Program-made: the position numbers and the translations under genes | Notes under the pieces: model-generated | What the model saw: only the letters and a program-made list of their open reading frames with translations | Databases searched by the model: none | What the model was told of the DNA's origin: nothing | Assembly: GCA_020073645.1 (NCBI GenBank) | Contig: JAIQET010000035.1 | Coordinates: forward strand, 1 to 43,122 | From: Terriglobia bacterium | Lineage (GTDB): Bacteria; Acidobacteriota; Terriglobia; Terriglobales; Acidobacteriaceae | Direction: 5' to 3' | Length of the DNA stretch: 43,122 bases | Shown here: one piece after another, positions 34,108 through 42,687 of the stretch | Position numbering within the stretch: the first letter of the stretch is position 1 | Layout of the letters: every line of letters begins with the position of its first letter

Positions 34108-34258
34108 CCAATCCAACCCTGCTTACCTCAGGTATCATCTACCCTGTTTTCAGTCACTTCCCAAGTGAGATTCGTTTGAGCCTCACTTTACCCGCCGTGC
34201 ATTGTCGGCCGCACCGTTCTGCCCCAGAGTAGCTCCCGGAAGCTGCAAGGAGGGAGCT

Positions 34259-34984
34259 ATGGCGAGTCCGATGATTGAGTTCTGCGAACAGGAGAACCCC
34301 ATTGTGCTGGAGGAATTGCGGCAGGCAAGGTTCAAGCATGCCAACCGGGTGCAAGAGAGCTTTCTGGCTGCGGCGGAAAAACGCGCGCTGGTGTGGATGG
34401 CGGAGCGCACGCCGGCGTGGATCAACTCCGATCATTTGACGGTGCTGGGATTCGGGGCACAGGTGATGGCCGGGGTCAGCTATGCGCTGGCGCGAGGGAA
34501 CCGGTATTGGTTGCTGGGCGGGATTGTGTTCCTGGCGCTGAACTGGCTGGGCGACAGCCTGGATGGAACCCTGGCCCGGGTACGCCAGCGGCAGCGTCCG
34601 CGATACGGGTTTTATGTGGACCACATCATCGACAGTTTCGGGTCGCTGGCGCTGATGGGTGGGCTGGCGCTGTCGAGCTACATGCACCCTTATATTGCGA
34701 TTGGATTGCTGGTGGCATTTCTGCTGCTCTCCATCCAGTCTTACCTCGCGGCCTACGCGCTCGGGGAATTCCGGCTGTCATTCTGGAGCTTTGGGCCGAC
34801 GGAGTTGCGGTTGCTCCTCGCCGTGGGCAACCTCGCGCTGTTGCGCTGGCCGATGGTCCTGAAGGGACACTATCGCTTGTTTGATGTGGGAGGAATCATC
34901 GGGCTGGTTGGGATGACGGCGATGTTGATCTTCTTCACCGCACGGAACGCTCACCGGCTGTATGTGGAGGAAAGAATCCAATGA
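34259..34984 (+). CDS. CDP-alcohol phosphatidyltransferase
   Basis: Integral membrane enzyme of 241 residues that transfers a phosphatidyl group from a CDP-alcohol to a second alcohol in phospholipid synthesis. The complete catalytic signature is present: D102-G-T-L-A-R107, then G117, D121 and D125 (DGTLARVRQRQRPRYGFYVDHIID), the DG(x)2AR(x)8G(x)3D(x)3D pattern. Membrane helices follow at about 128-175 and 190-235. AGGAGG precedes the ATG at 34259. The acceptor cannot be told from sequence. Its stop overlaps the next start (ATGA), so it is translationally coupled to the GtrA gene. Confidence 0.93.
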   Translation: MASPMIEFCEQENPIVLEELRQARFKHANRVQESFLAAAEKRALVWMAERTPAWINSDHLTVLGFGAQVMAGVSYALARGNRYWLLGGIVFLALNWLGDSLDGTLARVRQRQRPRYGFYVDHIIDSFGSLALMGGLALSSYMHPYIAIGLLVAFLLLSIQSYLAAYALGEFRLSFWSFGPTELRLLLAVGNLALLRWPMVLKGHYRLFDVGGIIGLVGMTAMLIFFTARNAHRLYVEERIQ

Positions 34985-35415
34985 CCGGAGACAGTTGGCG
35001 GACGACCGGGCTGCGGTGGCTGAAGTTCAATTTCGTCGGCGGAATCGGCATCGCGGTACAGCTGGTTGTGCTGACGGCGCTCAAGAGCGGCTTGCATCTC
35101 GATTACCTGGTCGCGACCGGACTCGCGGTGGAGGCGGCTGTCATCCACAACTTCCTTTGGCACGAGCGGTTCACCTGGGTGGATCGGGCGGCGGAGGCAA
35201 GCTTCGTCCGATTTCTCAAATTCAATCTGACTACGGGGGCGTTTTCGATTCTCGGCAATTTGGTGATGATGAGACTTCTGGTAGGAGCGGGAAAGCTCAA
35301 TTACCTGCTGGCGAATATGATCACCATAGCGGCGTGTTCGGTGGTCAACTTTGTGGTGAGCGACTGCTTCGTGTTTGCGGTGAAAGTCCACGCCTTTCCC
35401 ACGAAAGCTGAGTGA
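34981..35415 (+). CDS. GtrA-family membrane protein
   Basis: A 144-residue protein with four predicted membrane segments (about 10-33, 38-56, 77-100 and 106-130). The opening WLKFNFVGGIGIAVQLVVLTAL and the segment VEAAVIHNFLWHERFTW are typical of GtrA, thought to move polyprenyl-linked sugars across the membrane. The four-base overlap with the CDP-alcohol phosphatidyltransferase gene suggests a shared role in envelope lipid or glycolipid assembly. There is no adjacent glycosyltransferase, which is the usual GtrA neighbour. Confidence 0.88.
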   Translation: MTGDSWRTTGLRWLKFNFVGGIGIAVQLVVLTALKSGLHLDYLVATGLAVEAAVIHNFLWHERFTWVDRAAEASFVRFLKFNLTTGAFSILGNLVMMRLLVGAGKLNYLLANMITIAACSVVNFVVSDCFVFAVKVHAFPTKAE

Positions 35416-35471
35416 GTGGGCGTCATTCCCGGAACTATGCGAAGCTCCGATGCGTATCAAACGATGTCTGA

Positions 35472-35544
35472 CATGGTTTCTCGGGACGGATCGCCTGGGA
35501 CTCCAGCAGCGGACGCTCGGGGGTGCGCACCACCGTGATCGACC
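35472..35544 (+). repeat. Duplicated noncoding element, copy 1
   Basis: This ~73-base stretch aligns with 36226-36298. Shared blocks in order are CATGGTTTC, GGATCGCCT, TCCAGCA, CGGACG, TCGGGGGTGCG / TCGGGGTGCG and ACCACCGTGATCG. It lies 96 bases before the ICMT-like gene, and copy 2 lies 102 bases before the next gene, so both are in similar upstream positions. It could be a regulatory RNA element or an insertion remnant. Confidence 0.7.
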
Positions 35545-35639
35545 TAGTCAAACTTACTCAGGCTTGCTGCCCTGCTGCAAGATTTCCGTAACCCTCCCGA
35601 CCCAACCCACGTACATACTGTGTAACGACAGGAGTGCCT

Positions 35640-36185
35640 ATGACGGGTGGACAGTCTGGGAGCGTCTCGGCGGTCGCGCGCGGGGAGCGATGGCTGACGA
35701 CGGTGGCGGCACTGGTAGTGGGCGCGGCGTTCTTCAGCCTATGGTTCTGGCTGCTGCCGCGGTGGCTCGGCCTCCGCGTGGAGACCGCAGGCGTGACCCG
35801 TTGGCGATGGCTGGCGTTGGTTCCGTCGGTGCTGGGATTCGCAGTTGCTCTCCGCTGCGTCTGGGACTTCGGATGGACGGGACGGGGCACACCCGCGCCG
35901 GTCGCTCCGCCGAAGCGATTGGTGGTGGTGGGTTTCTACCGCTACGTGCGGAACCCGATGTACGTGGGCTTTGCGGCCGGGTGGATCGGCCTGTGGGTGG
36001 TGTTCGGACATGCCGACCCGGGGACGATCGCCGCGGTGGCGGCCGTTGCCCTTGGCGTGCACGTGTTTGTGGTCTTCTATGAAGAGCCGACGTTGCGCAA
36101 CAAGTTCGGGCCGGACTACACCGACTATTGCCGGAATGTACGCCGCTGGTGGCCGCGCCTGCGCGGCTGGGACAAGCGGCAATAG
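35640..36185 (+). CDS. Isoprenylcysteine carboxyl methyltransferase (ICMT/PEMT)-like protein
   Basis: A 181-residue membrane protein with four or five membrane segments. The C-terminal half has the family pattern VVVGFYRYVRNPMYVGFAAGWIGLWVVFG followed by VFVVFYEEPTLRNKFGPDYTDYCRNVRRWWPR, where the RNPMYVG and EEPxLxxxFG..Y..Y..V.RW segments bind S-adenosylmethionine in phospholipid and prenylcysteine methyltransferases. In bacteria the acceptor is usually unknown. AGGAG sits before the ATG at 35640. It lies 224 bases after the GtrA gene, behind one copy of a noncoding repeat. Confidence 0.88.
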   Translation: MTGGQSGSVSAVARGERWLTTVAALVVGAAFFSLWFWLLPRWLGLRVETAGVTRWRWLALVPSVLGFAVALRCVWDFGWTGRGTPAPVAPPKRLVVVGFYRYVRNPMYVGFAAGWIGLWVVFGHADPGTIAAVAAVALGVHVFVVFYEEPTLRNKFGPDYTDYCRNVRRWWPRLRGWDKRQ

Positions 36186-36225
36186 CTGCGCATAGAGGGT
36201 TCGTACCTTCCGGGGCTAGATAGTG

Positions 36226-36298
36226 CATGGTTTCAGAGGAAAGGATCGCCTATGATTCCAGCACCGGACGATCGGGGTGCGTACCACCGTGATCGGAC
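36226..36298 (+). repeat. Duplicated noncoding element, copy 2
   Basis: Second copy of the element at 35472-35544, about 75 percent identical by eye. It lies between the ICMT-like gene and the following membrane protein gene. Confidence 0.7.
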
Positions 36299-36399
36299 TG
36301 ATCAGCTGGTTAGTTGGTGAAATCGCCTGTTTACAGCAGTTGTCTGGAAAGTCCACTTGCTTGCAGCGTAATATTGTCTCGTTTGGAAAGCATGAAGCC

Positions 36400-36858
36400 A
36401 TGTGGAGACGCGTCCTAGCAGGCCTCTTGGGCACATTAGCCGTGCTGGCAGGATATATTGCTTACGGGTACGCCAGCATGAATTCGGAGGATTTTAGGAA
36501 CCCAAACGTCTCGTTTTGGTCGGCGGCGCTGGGCACTGGGTTCATGTGGCTACTGACGCTCGGCGCGTTTGGGATGGGTATCCACTTCCTAAAGTATTCC
36601 TTTACTGGGGAATTTTTCCGAGTAAATCTGCGGTTACGCGCACTGATTCTAGGAGCATTGTCTTTCTTCCCCGGTTTCTTTCTGTTGGCTGCACCGGCTC
36701 TGTTTTTGGTGTCAAAGCGGTGGCCGAGAGACACTCACGCCGACGACCTTGCATTGCTCATCAGTGCATTCTTGGGGGTCGCATTAGCCGTTGTCGTGTG
36801 CCTCGCCCTTCTGAGGAGGGCGCAGCGAAATGACGCTGCCGCAGCCAGTGTTAAGTAG
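36400..36858 (+). CDS. Uncharacterised membrane protein
   Basis: A 152-residue protein with four likely membrane segments: 5-25 (VLAGLLGTLAVLAGYIAYGY), 40-62, 82-105 (ALILGALSFFPGFFLLAAPALFLV) and 118-140 (LALLISAFLGVALAVVVCLALL). It has no recognisable domain. The ATG at 36400 is chosen because the upstream frame has no membrane or conserved sequence; GGAAAG lies at 36385. Local codon use is less GC-rich than its neighbours, which may point to a later acquisition. Confidence 0.7.
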   Translation: MWRRVLAGLLGTLAVLAGYIAYGYASMNSEDFRNPNVSFWSAALGTGFMWLLTLGAFGMGIHFLKYSFTGEFFRVNLRLRALILGALSFFPGFFLLAAPALFLVSKRWPRDTHADDLALLISAFLGVALAVVVCLALLRRAQRNDAAAASVK

Positions 36859-36879
36859 ACTGTTGATAAATCGCGATTA

Positions 36880-36917
36880 CACCAACAACCAGCAACGTTC
36901 AAAGTGACTTGTTGGTG
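36880..36917. terminator. Inverted repeat between convergent genes
   Basis: CACCAACAA (36880-36888) and TTGTTGGTG (36909-36917) are perfect 9-base arms with a 20-base loop, in the 68-base gap between two convergent genes. No T run follows on either side, so it would be a weak bidirectional terminator at most. Confidence 0.4.
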
Positions 36918-36926
36918 AGCCGAGTT

Positions 36927-37724
36927 CTAGTCCCCGTGATCATGCCCGTGCATCTGGCGCTCGACTGACCAGATGTCTTCGGGCTTCTGCTCGAAGGGAT
37001 AGACGTGCACCATCCAGCCGAAGATCTGGGGCACGAAGCGGCCACCGGCGGCATCGCATTCCTCTTTAGTCGCGATCGAACCGGCCAGGCCGAACTTCGC
37101 GTGCTGACCCCACATTTCCCTCTTCTTGTCGTCGGGCGGAACGCACATGTTGATGTGAGCGTGCCACTGGGCGACGCTCAGGGGAATGCGGGAGTTCAGC
37201 TCATCCTCGCTGGCTTTCTTGGGGGCGGTGTACATCACGCCAATCAGCTTGTAGTCGTCGCCGTGCTTCTCGTAGAGCAGCGAGGTGGGGTGGTCGGGAT
37301 TGAAACGCATGCCCGCTTCGAAGCCGTACCAGTAGTTGGTGAAGTGATACTGCTTCTGCGGCAGGTTGGGCAAGAAGATCTTATAGCCGTCGGCCAGGGC
37401 AACTTTGTAGTCCTTGTATCGATCAGCCGCTCTGCGGGCGGCTTCCACCACTTGGTTGGCTTTGTCCTCATCACCGGCCTGGGGATCGCGCAGGGCCGTC
37501 ATCTTCATGTGCGGGCCCATGTCCATGTGGTGGCCCTCCATGGACTGCATGGCGTGGGCGCTGCCATCGCTGCCCATGCCGGGCATATCGCGGATCTCGG
37601 ATGCGTTGGCGTCGTGTCCGGACATGTCCATGTTCGACATGTCGTTCTGTGGTTTTTGAGCCTGCGTCCAGGCAAAAGGCGCGAGCAGCAAGACAAGAAC
37701 GGCAGCCAGAACTGGTTTGCTCAT
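36927..37724 (-). CDS. Secreted Met/His-rich protein, putative metal binder
   Basis: A 265-residue exported protein. After a signal peptide (1-20), residues 28-75 are packed with methionine and histidine (DMSNMDMSGHDAN, DMPGM, HAMQSMEGHHMDMGPHMKM), as in copper-handling proteins. A conserved-looking domain follows with YHFTNYWYGFEAGMRFNPDHP, LIGVMYTAPK and WHAHINMC (H188, H190), then GHDHGD at the end. The family has no name I recognise. GGGGAG precedes the ATG at 37724. A role in copper binding or delivery is an inference from composition. Confidence 0.78.
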   Translation of the reverse strand: MSKPVLAAVLVLLLAPFAWTQAQKPQNDMSNMDMSGHDANASEIRDMPGMGSDGSAHAMQSMEGHHMDMGPHMKMTALRDPQAGDEDKANQVVEAARRAADRYKDYKVALADGYKIFLPNLPQKQYHFTNYWYGFEAGMRFNPDHPTSLLYEKHGDDYKLIGVMYTAPKKASEDELNSRIPLSVAQWHAHINMCVPPDDKKREMWGQHAKFGLAGSIATKEECDAAGGRFVPQIFGWMVHVYPFEQKPEDIWSVERQMHGHDHGD

Positions 37725-37823
37725 AACACATCTCCCCACAACCTACGATTGGTATTAACCCTGAAGGAAGCGAGTTGTTTCTGCAACTGGAGAGGGTTAC
37801 CCAGGGTTACGGGGGTAATGGGA

Positions 37824-39257
37824 TCAGGCGGACTGACTGACCTTGGCGGGCGGCTCGGCTTCCGCGAGACCAAGAAAGACAAGAACATCGGAGGCCGAAG
37901 CGGAACCGGAACGGACACAATCCGGGACACCGATCCCACGGTATCCATTGCCGGCGAGAGCGAGGCCGGGGAGTTGCTGGCGCAGACGATCGATTCGCTC
38001 CAGGCGTTCCAGGTGGCCGACGCCGTATTGCGCCATGGCGCCTTTCCACTTGTATACACGGGTGAAAAGCGGTTCGGCGGTCAGGCCAATGATCTGACGG
38101 AGCTCCGCACGTACTACGCGGAGAATTTCTTCGTCCGGCGCCTGTAAGACTTGCTCGTTGCGCGCGCCGCCCACGAAACAACGAAGCAAGGCACGATCTT
38201 CGGGAGCGCGATGCGGGAACTTGTTGTGGACGAAGGTGGCGGCGAGCATCTGCTTGCCTTCGCTGCGGGGCACCAGAAAACCAAAGCCCGGCGGCAGCGA
38301 CGAGCGCACCTGCTGGTCGTAGCCGAGATTGACGGTGATCGAAGAAGTGTACTGGATCGCGCCGAGCTCGGATGCCAGGCTGGCGCTTGCACTTTGCAGA
38401 AGTGCGGCGGCGGCCTGCGCGGAAGTGGCAACGATGACGGCGTCGAACTGGTCCGATACGTAGCCGGCGGAAACCAACCAGCCTCCGGTTTGAGGCTGAA
38501 TCGACTGCACCGGCGTGCTGGTCCGCAGCGCAGCTGCAGACAGACGCGCGACGACGGCATCCACCAACTGCTGCATTCCGTCCTTCAGTGAAGTGAACAA
38601 CGGGCGGGCGGGCGTTGCCGCGGGCATTTTTCTGCGCGCAGCCAACATAGCGCGGCCCAGGCTTCCGTGCTTGGCTTCCATCTCGGCAAAGCGGGGGAGG
38701 ACTGCACGCACGCTTAGTTGCGCCGCCTCGCCACCGTAAACACCCGAGAGCAGCGGATCGGCCAGACGATCCACCATCTCGGGTCCGTAGTGGCGCTCAA
38801 CCATGGAAGCGACGGTTTCATCGGCTTCGGCCTTGCCGGGAGGATGGAACCACTCACGCGCCATGTGCAGCTTGGTGCTCAAAGAAAAGAGCGGGGAGAA
38901 CACCGTGGGCAGGATTTTGGTCGGCACCATGAACATCAAGCCGTCGGGGATGACGATCAGTTTCCCCTTCACGAGGATGTAGGTCTTGCGATCGGCGTCA
39001 TTGGAGCCGATGAGCTGATCGGCCAGCCCGACCCGGCGGCACAGATCAGCGGCCCAGGGTTTTTCGGTGAGGAAGGAATCGGGGCCGGCCTCGACCAGGC
39101 AGCCGTCCACGCGGTCGGTGACTAAGACGCCCCCGAGCCGCGGACCAGATTCAAAGACGACGTATTCCACCGGGACGCCGGCGCGGCGTCTCTCTTCGAG
39201 CGTGAAAGCGGCGGAGAGTCCGGAGATACCGCTGCCGATGATGGCGATACGCTTCAT
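37824..39257 (-). CDS. hemY: Protoporphyrinogen oxidase (HemY/oxygen-type)
   Basis: FAD enzyme of 477 residues that oxidises protoporphyrinogen IX (or coproporphyrinogen III in the coproporphyrin route) late in heme synthesis. The dinucleotide-binding motif IAIIGSGISGLSAAFTLEE is at the N-terminus; later segments VEAGPDSFLTEKPWAADLC and the C-terminal LALAGNGYRGIGVPDCVRSG are typical of this monoamine-oxidase-like family. It is the last gene of the heme cluster hemE-hemH-hemY on the minus strand and follows hemH with an 84-base gap that holds a REP-like hairpin doublet. Confidence 0.94.
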   Translation of the reverse strand: MKRIAIIGSGISGLSAAFTLEERRRAGVPVEYVVFESGPRLGGVLVTDRVDGCLVEAGPDSFLTEKPWAADLCRRVGLADQLIGSNDADRKTYILVKGKLIVIPDGLMFMVPTKILPTVFSPLFSLSTKLHMAREWFHPPGKAEADETVASMVERHYGPEMVDRLADPLLSGVYGGEAAQLSVRAVLPRFAEMEAKHGSLGRAMLAARRKMPAATPARPLFTSLKDGMQQLVDAVVARLSAAALRTSTPVQSIQPQTGGWLVSAGYVSDQFDAVIVATSAQAAAALLQSASASLASELGAIQYTSSITVNLGYDQQVRSSLPPGFGFLVPRSEGKQMLAATFVHNKFPHRAPEDRALLRCFVGGARNEQVLQAPDEEILRVVRAELRQIIGLTAEPLFTRVYKWKGAMAQYGVGHLERLERIDRLRQQLPGLALAGNGYRGIGVPDCVRSGSASASDVLVFLGLAEAEPPAKVSQSA

Positions 39258-39289
39258 TTGCTCAGAGTAGCGCCAGCTTGCCCCGGGAT

Positions 39290-39331
39290 GCGGGGGCGAG
39301 ACGCCCCCGCGACAGCCGGCGGGACGCCGGC
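39290..39331. repeat. REP-like hairpin doublet between hemH and hemY
   Basis: GCGGGGGCG-AGA-CGCCCCCGC (39290-39310) and GCCGGCG-GGA-CGCCGGC (39315-39331) are two perfect hairpins in a row, followed by GCTAC. The pattern matches repetitive extragenic palindromes and fits with the related single hairpins at 5978 and 16457. Confidence 0.75.
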
Positions 39332-39341
39332 GCTACAAGAA

Positions 39342-40265
39342 TCAGACCCCTTTCATTAGACGCGATCTGGCGATGTCGGCCAGCGCCGCGATCAGCAGCG
39401 GTGAGTCGTTCAGCGACTCAGCGCGCCACAGGCGCATGCCTTCCTTTTCGGCGAATTGCTTGAAACCAATGTCGATGTCGTAGAGCACCTCGACGTGATC
39501 GCAGAGAAATCCGATGGGCTGAATGAACACACCGCGATGACCTTTCTCTTTGAGGCTTCGAATGGTGTCTTCGACGGTGGGTCCGAGCCACGCCCCTCCG
39601 GACATGCCTTGACTCTGAAAAGCAAAGGCCCAGCCGTCAGCGCCGAGAGCAGCTTCGCGGGCAACCAGCGTCGCGGTCTCTTTGGCTTGGGCTTCGTAAG
39701 GATCTCCTTCGGTAATGGTGCGCTGGGGGACGCTGTGCGCGGTAAAGATCACTGGAACTTTAGCGCCCATCTCGCTGCGGGCATGCTTCCGTCCAGCATG
39801 CAACCTCTCGGCGAAGGCTTTGATCAGCAAGGGGTGATCGTGCCATGACTCGACGAACTCCGTTGCGAACGCACTGTTGCTAGCGCTGTTGAGGGAGGTG
39901 CGGTAAAGACCGACGCTGGTGCGCGAGTTCTGCGGGGCGAGGCAGATGACGACCGCGCGCTCGATTCCGTCAGCGGTCATCTGGCGGACTGCGTCAGCGA
40001 CGAAGGGCTTCCAGTTGCGCATGCCAACGTACACCGGCAACCCCAACTCCCGCGCCAGTAGTTCCCCTTGTTTTAGCGTCAGTTCGGTCAGCGGAGACTT
40101 CCCGATGAGGCTATAGCGATGCTGCACTTCCTGAACAACCTGCGGCGGGAGTGGGCGTCCGCCGGTCACCTGCAACAAGAAGTCCGGGACCTCGTCCACC
40201 GAATCCGGACTTCCGTGGGCCAGTAGCAGGACCGCAGCCTTCCCAGTTTTGGATGTTACGTCCAA
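39342..40265 (-). CDS. hemH: Ferrochelatase
   Basis: Inserts iron into the porphyrin ring at the end of heme synthesis. 307 residues, the bacterial single-domain length. The opening LLLAHGSPDSVDEVPDFL, the catalytic H177 in FTAHSVPQRTITEGDPY, the segment FAFQSQGMSGGAWLGPTVEDT and the acidic face FLCDHVEVLYDID are present. The start is TTG at 40265 behind GGAGGCGGGAG; no other start codon precedes the conserved region. It lies between hemE and hemY on the same strand. The extended FL(C)DHVEVLYDID form is also used by coproporphyrin ferrochelatases, so the substrate is not certain. Confidence 0.94.
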   Translation of the reverse strand: MDVTSKTGKAAVLLLAHGSPDSVDEVPDFLLQVTGGRPLPPQVVQEVQHRYSLIGKSPLTELTLKQGELLARELGLPVYVGMRNWKPFVADAVRQMTADGIERAVVICLAPQNSRTSVGLYRTSLNSASNSAFATEFVESWHDHPLLIKAFAERLHAGRKHARSEMGAKVPVIFTAHSVPQRTITEGDPYEAQAKETATLVAREAALGADGWAFAFQSQGMSGGAWLGPTVEDTIRSLKEKGHRGVFIQPIGFLCDHVEVLYDIDIGFKQFAEKEGMRLWRAESLNDSPLLIAALADIARSRLMKGV

Positions 40266-40328
40266 TGTGCTCCCGCCTCCAGCGACATTGTGCAGGCAGC
40301 TTTTGATAAGAAAATCGGTTCCCAGGTG

Positions 40329-41369
40329 TCAGTTCTCGGTTCTCAGTTGAAATTCGTGGACGAACTTAGCCAGCGCCTTCACATTCTCCACCGGGGTTTC
40401 CGGGAGAATGCCGTGACCCAGATTAAAGATGTGACCGGGCCGCCCGGCGGCGCGTCGCAAAATGTCCTCCGCACGCGATTTCAGTTCCTTCCAGTCGGCG
40501 AACAGCAGGACCGGATCAAGATTGCCCTGCACCGCTCCTGAACCCAGGCTGCGCCAGCCCTCATCGAGCGGAATGCGCCAATCGAGTCCGATTACCTCGG
40601 CGCCGGTTTCTTTCATGGAGGGCAGGAGCGTGGCACTGTCAGTGCCGAAATAAATAATAGGCCCGCCGGTTTTTTGCAGGAGCTTTACCAGTTCCGTGGT
40701 GCGGGGCAACACATAACGACGGTAGTCCTCCACGCTGAGGCAGCCGACCCAACTGTCGAAGATCTGAATGGTGTCGGCGCCGGCGCGCACCTGCTCGGCG
40801 GCGTAAACGGAGACCACTGCGACCAGCTTGCGCATCAGTTCGTCCCAGGCCGCGGGCGAGGAGTACATCATTTTCTTGGTGTGAACGTAGTTGCGCGAGC
40901 CGCCACCCTCAATCATGTAGCTGGCCAGGGTGAAGGGCGCTCCGCAGAAGCCAATCACCGGGAGGCGTGCTCCGAAGTGCTTGCAGACCAGGCGGACAGC
41001 TTCGGTAACGTATCCCAGATCAGCAGCGCGGTCAGTGCGGAGGCGCGTAATGTCCGCCGGTTCGCGCACCGGTTTGGCGATGACGGGACCTTCTCCGGCG
41101 GAGAAGTGGAAGGGCAAACCCATCACTTCGAGCGGCAAGAGGAGATCAGCAAAGATGATGGCGGCATCCACGCCCAGGGCTTCGGCGGCGGTGATGGTGA
41201 CCTCGGCGGCGACCTGCGGCTTCTTGCAGATTTCAATCAAGGAATACTGCTTGCGGACGGCGCGATACTCGGCCATGTAGCGCCCCGCCTGGCGCATGAA
41301 CCAGACCGGCGTCCGGTCGACGGGCTGCGCCTTGCAGGCCTTCACGAAGCGGGATTCCGGGGCGGACAT
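40329..41369 (-). CDS. hemE: Uroporphyrinogen decarboxylase
   Basis: Cytoplasmic enzyme of 346 residues that removes four acetate carboxyl groups from uroporphyrinogen III to give coproporphyrinogen III. The signature TPVWFMRQAGRYMAEYRAVR (about residues 20-39) carries the substrate-binding arginines; GFCGAPFTLASYMIEGGGS and the later IIYFGTDSATLLP and GLDWRIPLDEGW match the family. It is the first gene of the heme cluster, followed by hemH after 63 bases. The gap upstream to 41531 separates it from a divergent small gene. Confidence 0.96.
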   Translation of the reverse strand: MSAPESRFVKACKAQPVDRTPVWFMRQAGRYMAEYRAVRKQYSLIEICKKPQVAAEVTITAAEALGVDAAIIFADLLLPLEVMGLPFHFSAGEGPVIAKPVREPADITRLRTDRAADLGYVTEAVRLVCKHFGARLPVIGFCGAPFTLASYMIEGGGSRNYVHTKKMMYSSPAAWDELMRKLVAVVSVYAAEQVRAGADTIQIFDSWVGCLSVEDYRRYVLPRTTELVKLLQKTGGPIIYFGTDSATLLPSMKETGAEVIGLDWRIPLDEGWRSLGSGAVQGNLDPVLLFADWKELKSRAEDILRRAAGRPGHIFNLGHGILPETPVENVKALAKFVHEFQLRTEN

Positions 41370-41530
41370 GCATCTCTAACTGTAGCATTTTTCGTGCCTT
41401 GGCGGCTTTCCGCGCCGTAGCGCTGCCAGCATCCCGCCTTGCCCCTTTGAGTATTAGGGACCAAGAGAGTACCCCCAGGCGTGGGCGGAATCGGCCTATC
41501 ATTTCCTCACACGAATTGGAGGTACCCCGG

Positions 41531-41752
41531 ATGGCAGCGAGTCAGGTTGTGCTGTACTTCGACCGGCAGGAAGACGCCTTGCTTTTTACGCTGGCTGCCA
41601 GTTCCGTGATTTCGGCGGAGGGGCCGGTTCGCAGCAACGCGGCTTTGGTGAAAATTGCTGAGGAAATCTCGAAAGCCAGCCGAATCACGACCGAGGGCGT
41701 TCTGAATCCGGGTGACGCCACCCAAGGAACCCCTGCCCACCAGCACCGTTAG
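41531..41752 (+). CDS. Small uncharacterised protein
   Basis: A 73-residue soluble protein with no recognised domain. It reads as a strand-helix-strand-helix unit: ASQVVLYFDRQEDALLFTLAASSVISAEGP, then ALVKIAEEISKASRITTEGVLNPGDA. TTGGAGGTACC directly upstream gives a strong Shine-Dalgarno and supports translation. It lies in the divergent gap between hemE and the response regulator gene, whose 3' end faces it. Function unknown. Confidence 0.65.
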   Translation: MAASQVVLYFDRQEDALLFTLAASSVISAEGPVRSNAALVKIAEEISKASRITTEGVLNPGDATQGTPAHQHR

Positions 41753-41806
41753 GAATGTCCCGAGACAGGGCACGGTACGTCTCGTCCGGCCTTGCGGCAC
41801 CCTACG

Positions 41807-42586
41807 CTAGCTGAGCTTGTCGCCGGATTCCTTCGGAACATCAAAGCGGTAACCGATTCCGCGGACCGTCTTGAGGTAGGTGGGATTGTCGGGGTCAGGC
41901 TCGATCTTCTCCCGCAAGCGGCGCACGTAGACATCAATGGAGCGCGGGGTGACAAAGGAACCCTCCGTCCAGACAGCGTCGAGAAGCTGATCGCGGGTAA
42001 AGACGCGGGCAGCATGGTGCGCCAGGTAATCCAGCAGACGAAATTCGCGCGTGGTCGTGGCCACAGTTGCGCCCGCGACTCTCACAATCATGGAAGCAGC
42101 GTCGATTTCAATGTGACCCAGCTTGAGAGCGCGGGGCTGCACGACTTCCTGCGACCTGCGCAGGACCGCCCGTACTCTGGCTACGAGCTCGCGCGGACTG
42201 AAGGGCTTGGTGATGTAATCATCGCCCCCGAGCTCCAGTCCTCTCACACGATCAGCTTCGCTGGCTTTGGCGGTCAGGAAAATGATATGCGCCCCGGCGA
42301 GGGCTTTGCTCTGGCGAATGTGGCGGCAGAGTTCGAGACCATCGCTGCCGGGGATCAGGATATCCAGGAGAAACAACGATGGGACACTCTTGACCGCTTC
42401 CTCGACAACGGATTGCGAACCAGGAAACCAAAGAGTGGTGTGACCGGAGTGGTCGAGGTGGAGGCAGATCAGGCGCGCAATGTCGGCATCGTCTTCGACC
42501 ACAAAGACGAGGGGTTTCCCGGCCAAGACTCCTGCTGGGGACCGAGAAGAGCTAGTTGCGATGGGGCTGTCTCCGGGAAAAGACAC
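41807..42586 (-). CDS. OmpR/PhoB-family response regulator
   Basis: Two-component regulator of 259 residues. The receiver domain (about 25-145) has the acidic pair D32-D33 in VVEDDADIARL, phospho-acceptor D75 in FLLDILIPGSDG, T105 in FLTAK and K127 in ITKPFSP. The winged-helix output domain spans about 160-250 (TREFRLLDYLAHHAARVFTRDQLLDAVW ... IDVYVRRLREKIEPDPDNPTYLKTVRGIGYRF). The start is taken as GTG at 42586; TTG at 42526 would remove a 20-residue Ser-rich lead. No histidine kinase gene is adjacent, so the partner is elsewhere. The sequence before the start runs into the tRNA-Ser fragment region. Confidence 0.93.
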   Translation of the reverse strand: MSFPGDSPIATSSSRSPAGVLAGKPLVFVVEDDADIARLICLHLDHSGHTTLWFPGSQSVVEEAVKSVPSLFLLDILIPGSDGLELCRHIRQSKALAGAHIIFLTAKASEADRVRGLELGGDDYITKPFSPRELVARVRAVLRRSQEVVQPRALKLGHIEIDAASMIVRVAGATVATTTREFRLLDYLAHHAARVFTRDQLLDAVWTEGSFVTPRSIDVYVRRLREKIEPDPDNPTYLKTVRGIGYRFDVPKESGDKLS

Positions 42587-42687
42587 GAAAACTGATCCCT
42601 GTCTGGTACTGAGTCTGAACCGCCGGTGTTGCAGGGGTGTTGCAGGATGATTAAAGGTTGGTGAATTCGTGGAGTGCCCGGATCTAT

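Noticed and set aside
37005..38147. 380-codon plus-strand frame across the Met/His-rich gene and the hemY end
   Set aside because: It is antisense to two well-supported genes and spans their intergenic gap; high GC content makes such shadow frames common.
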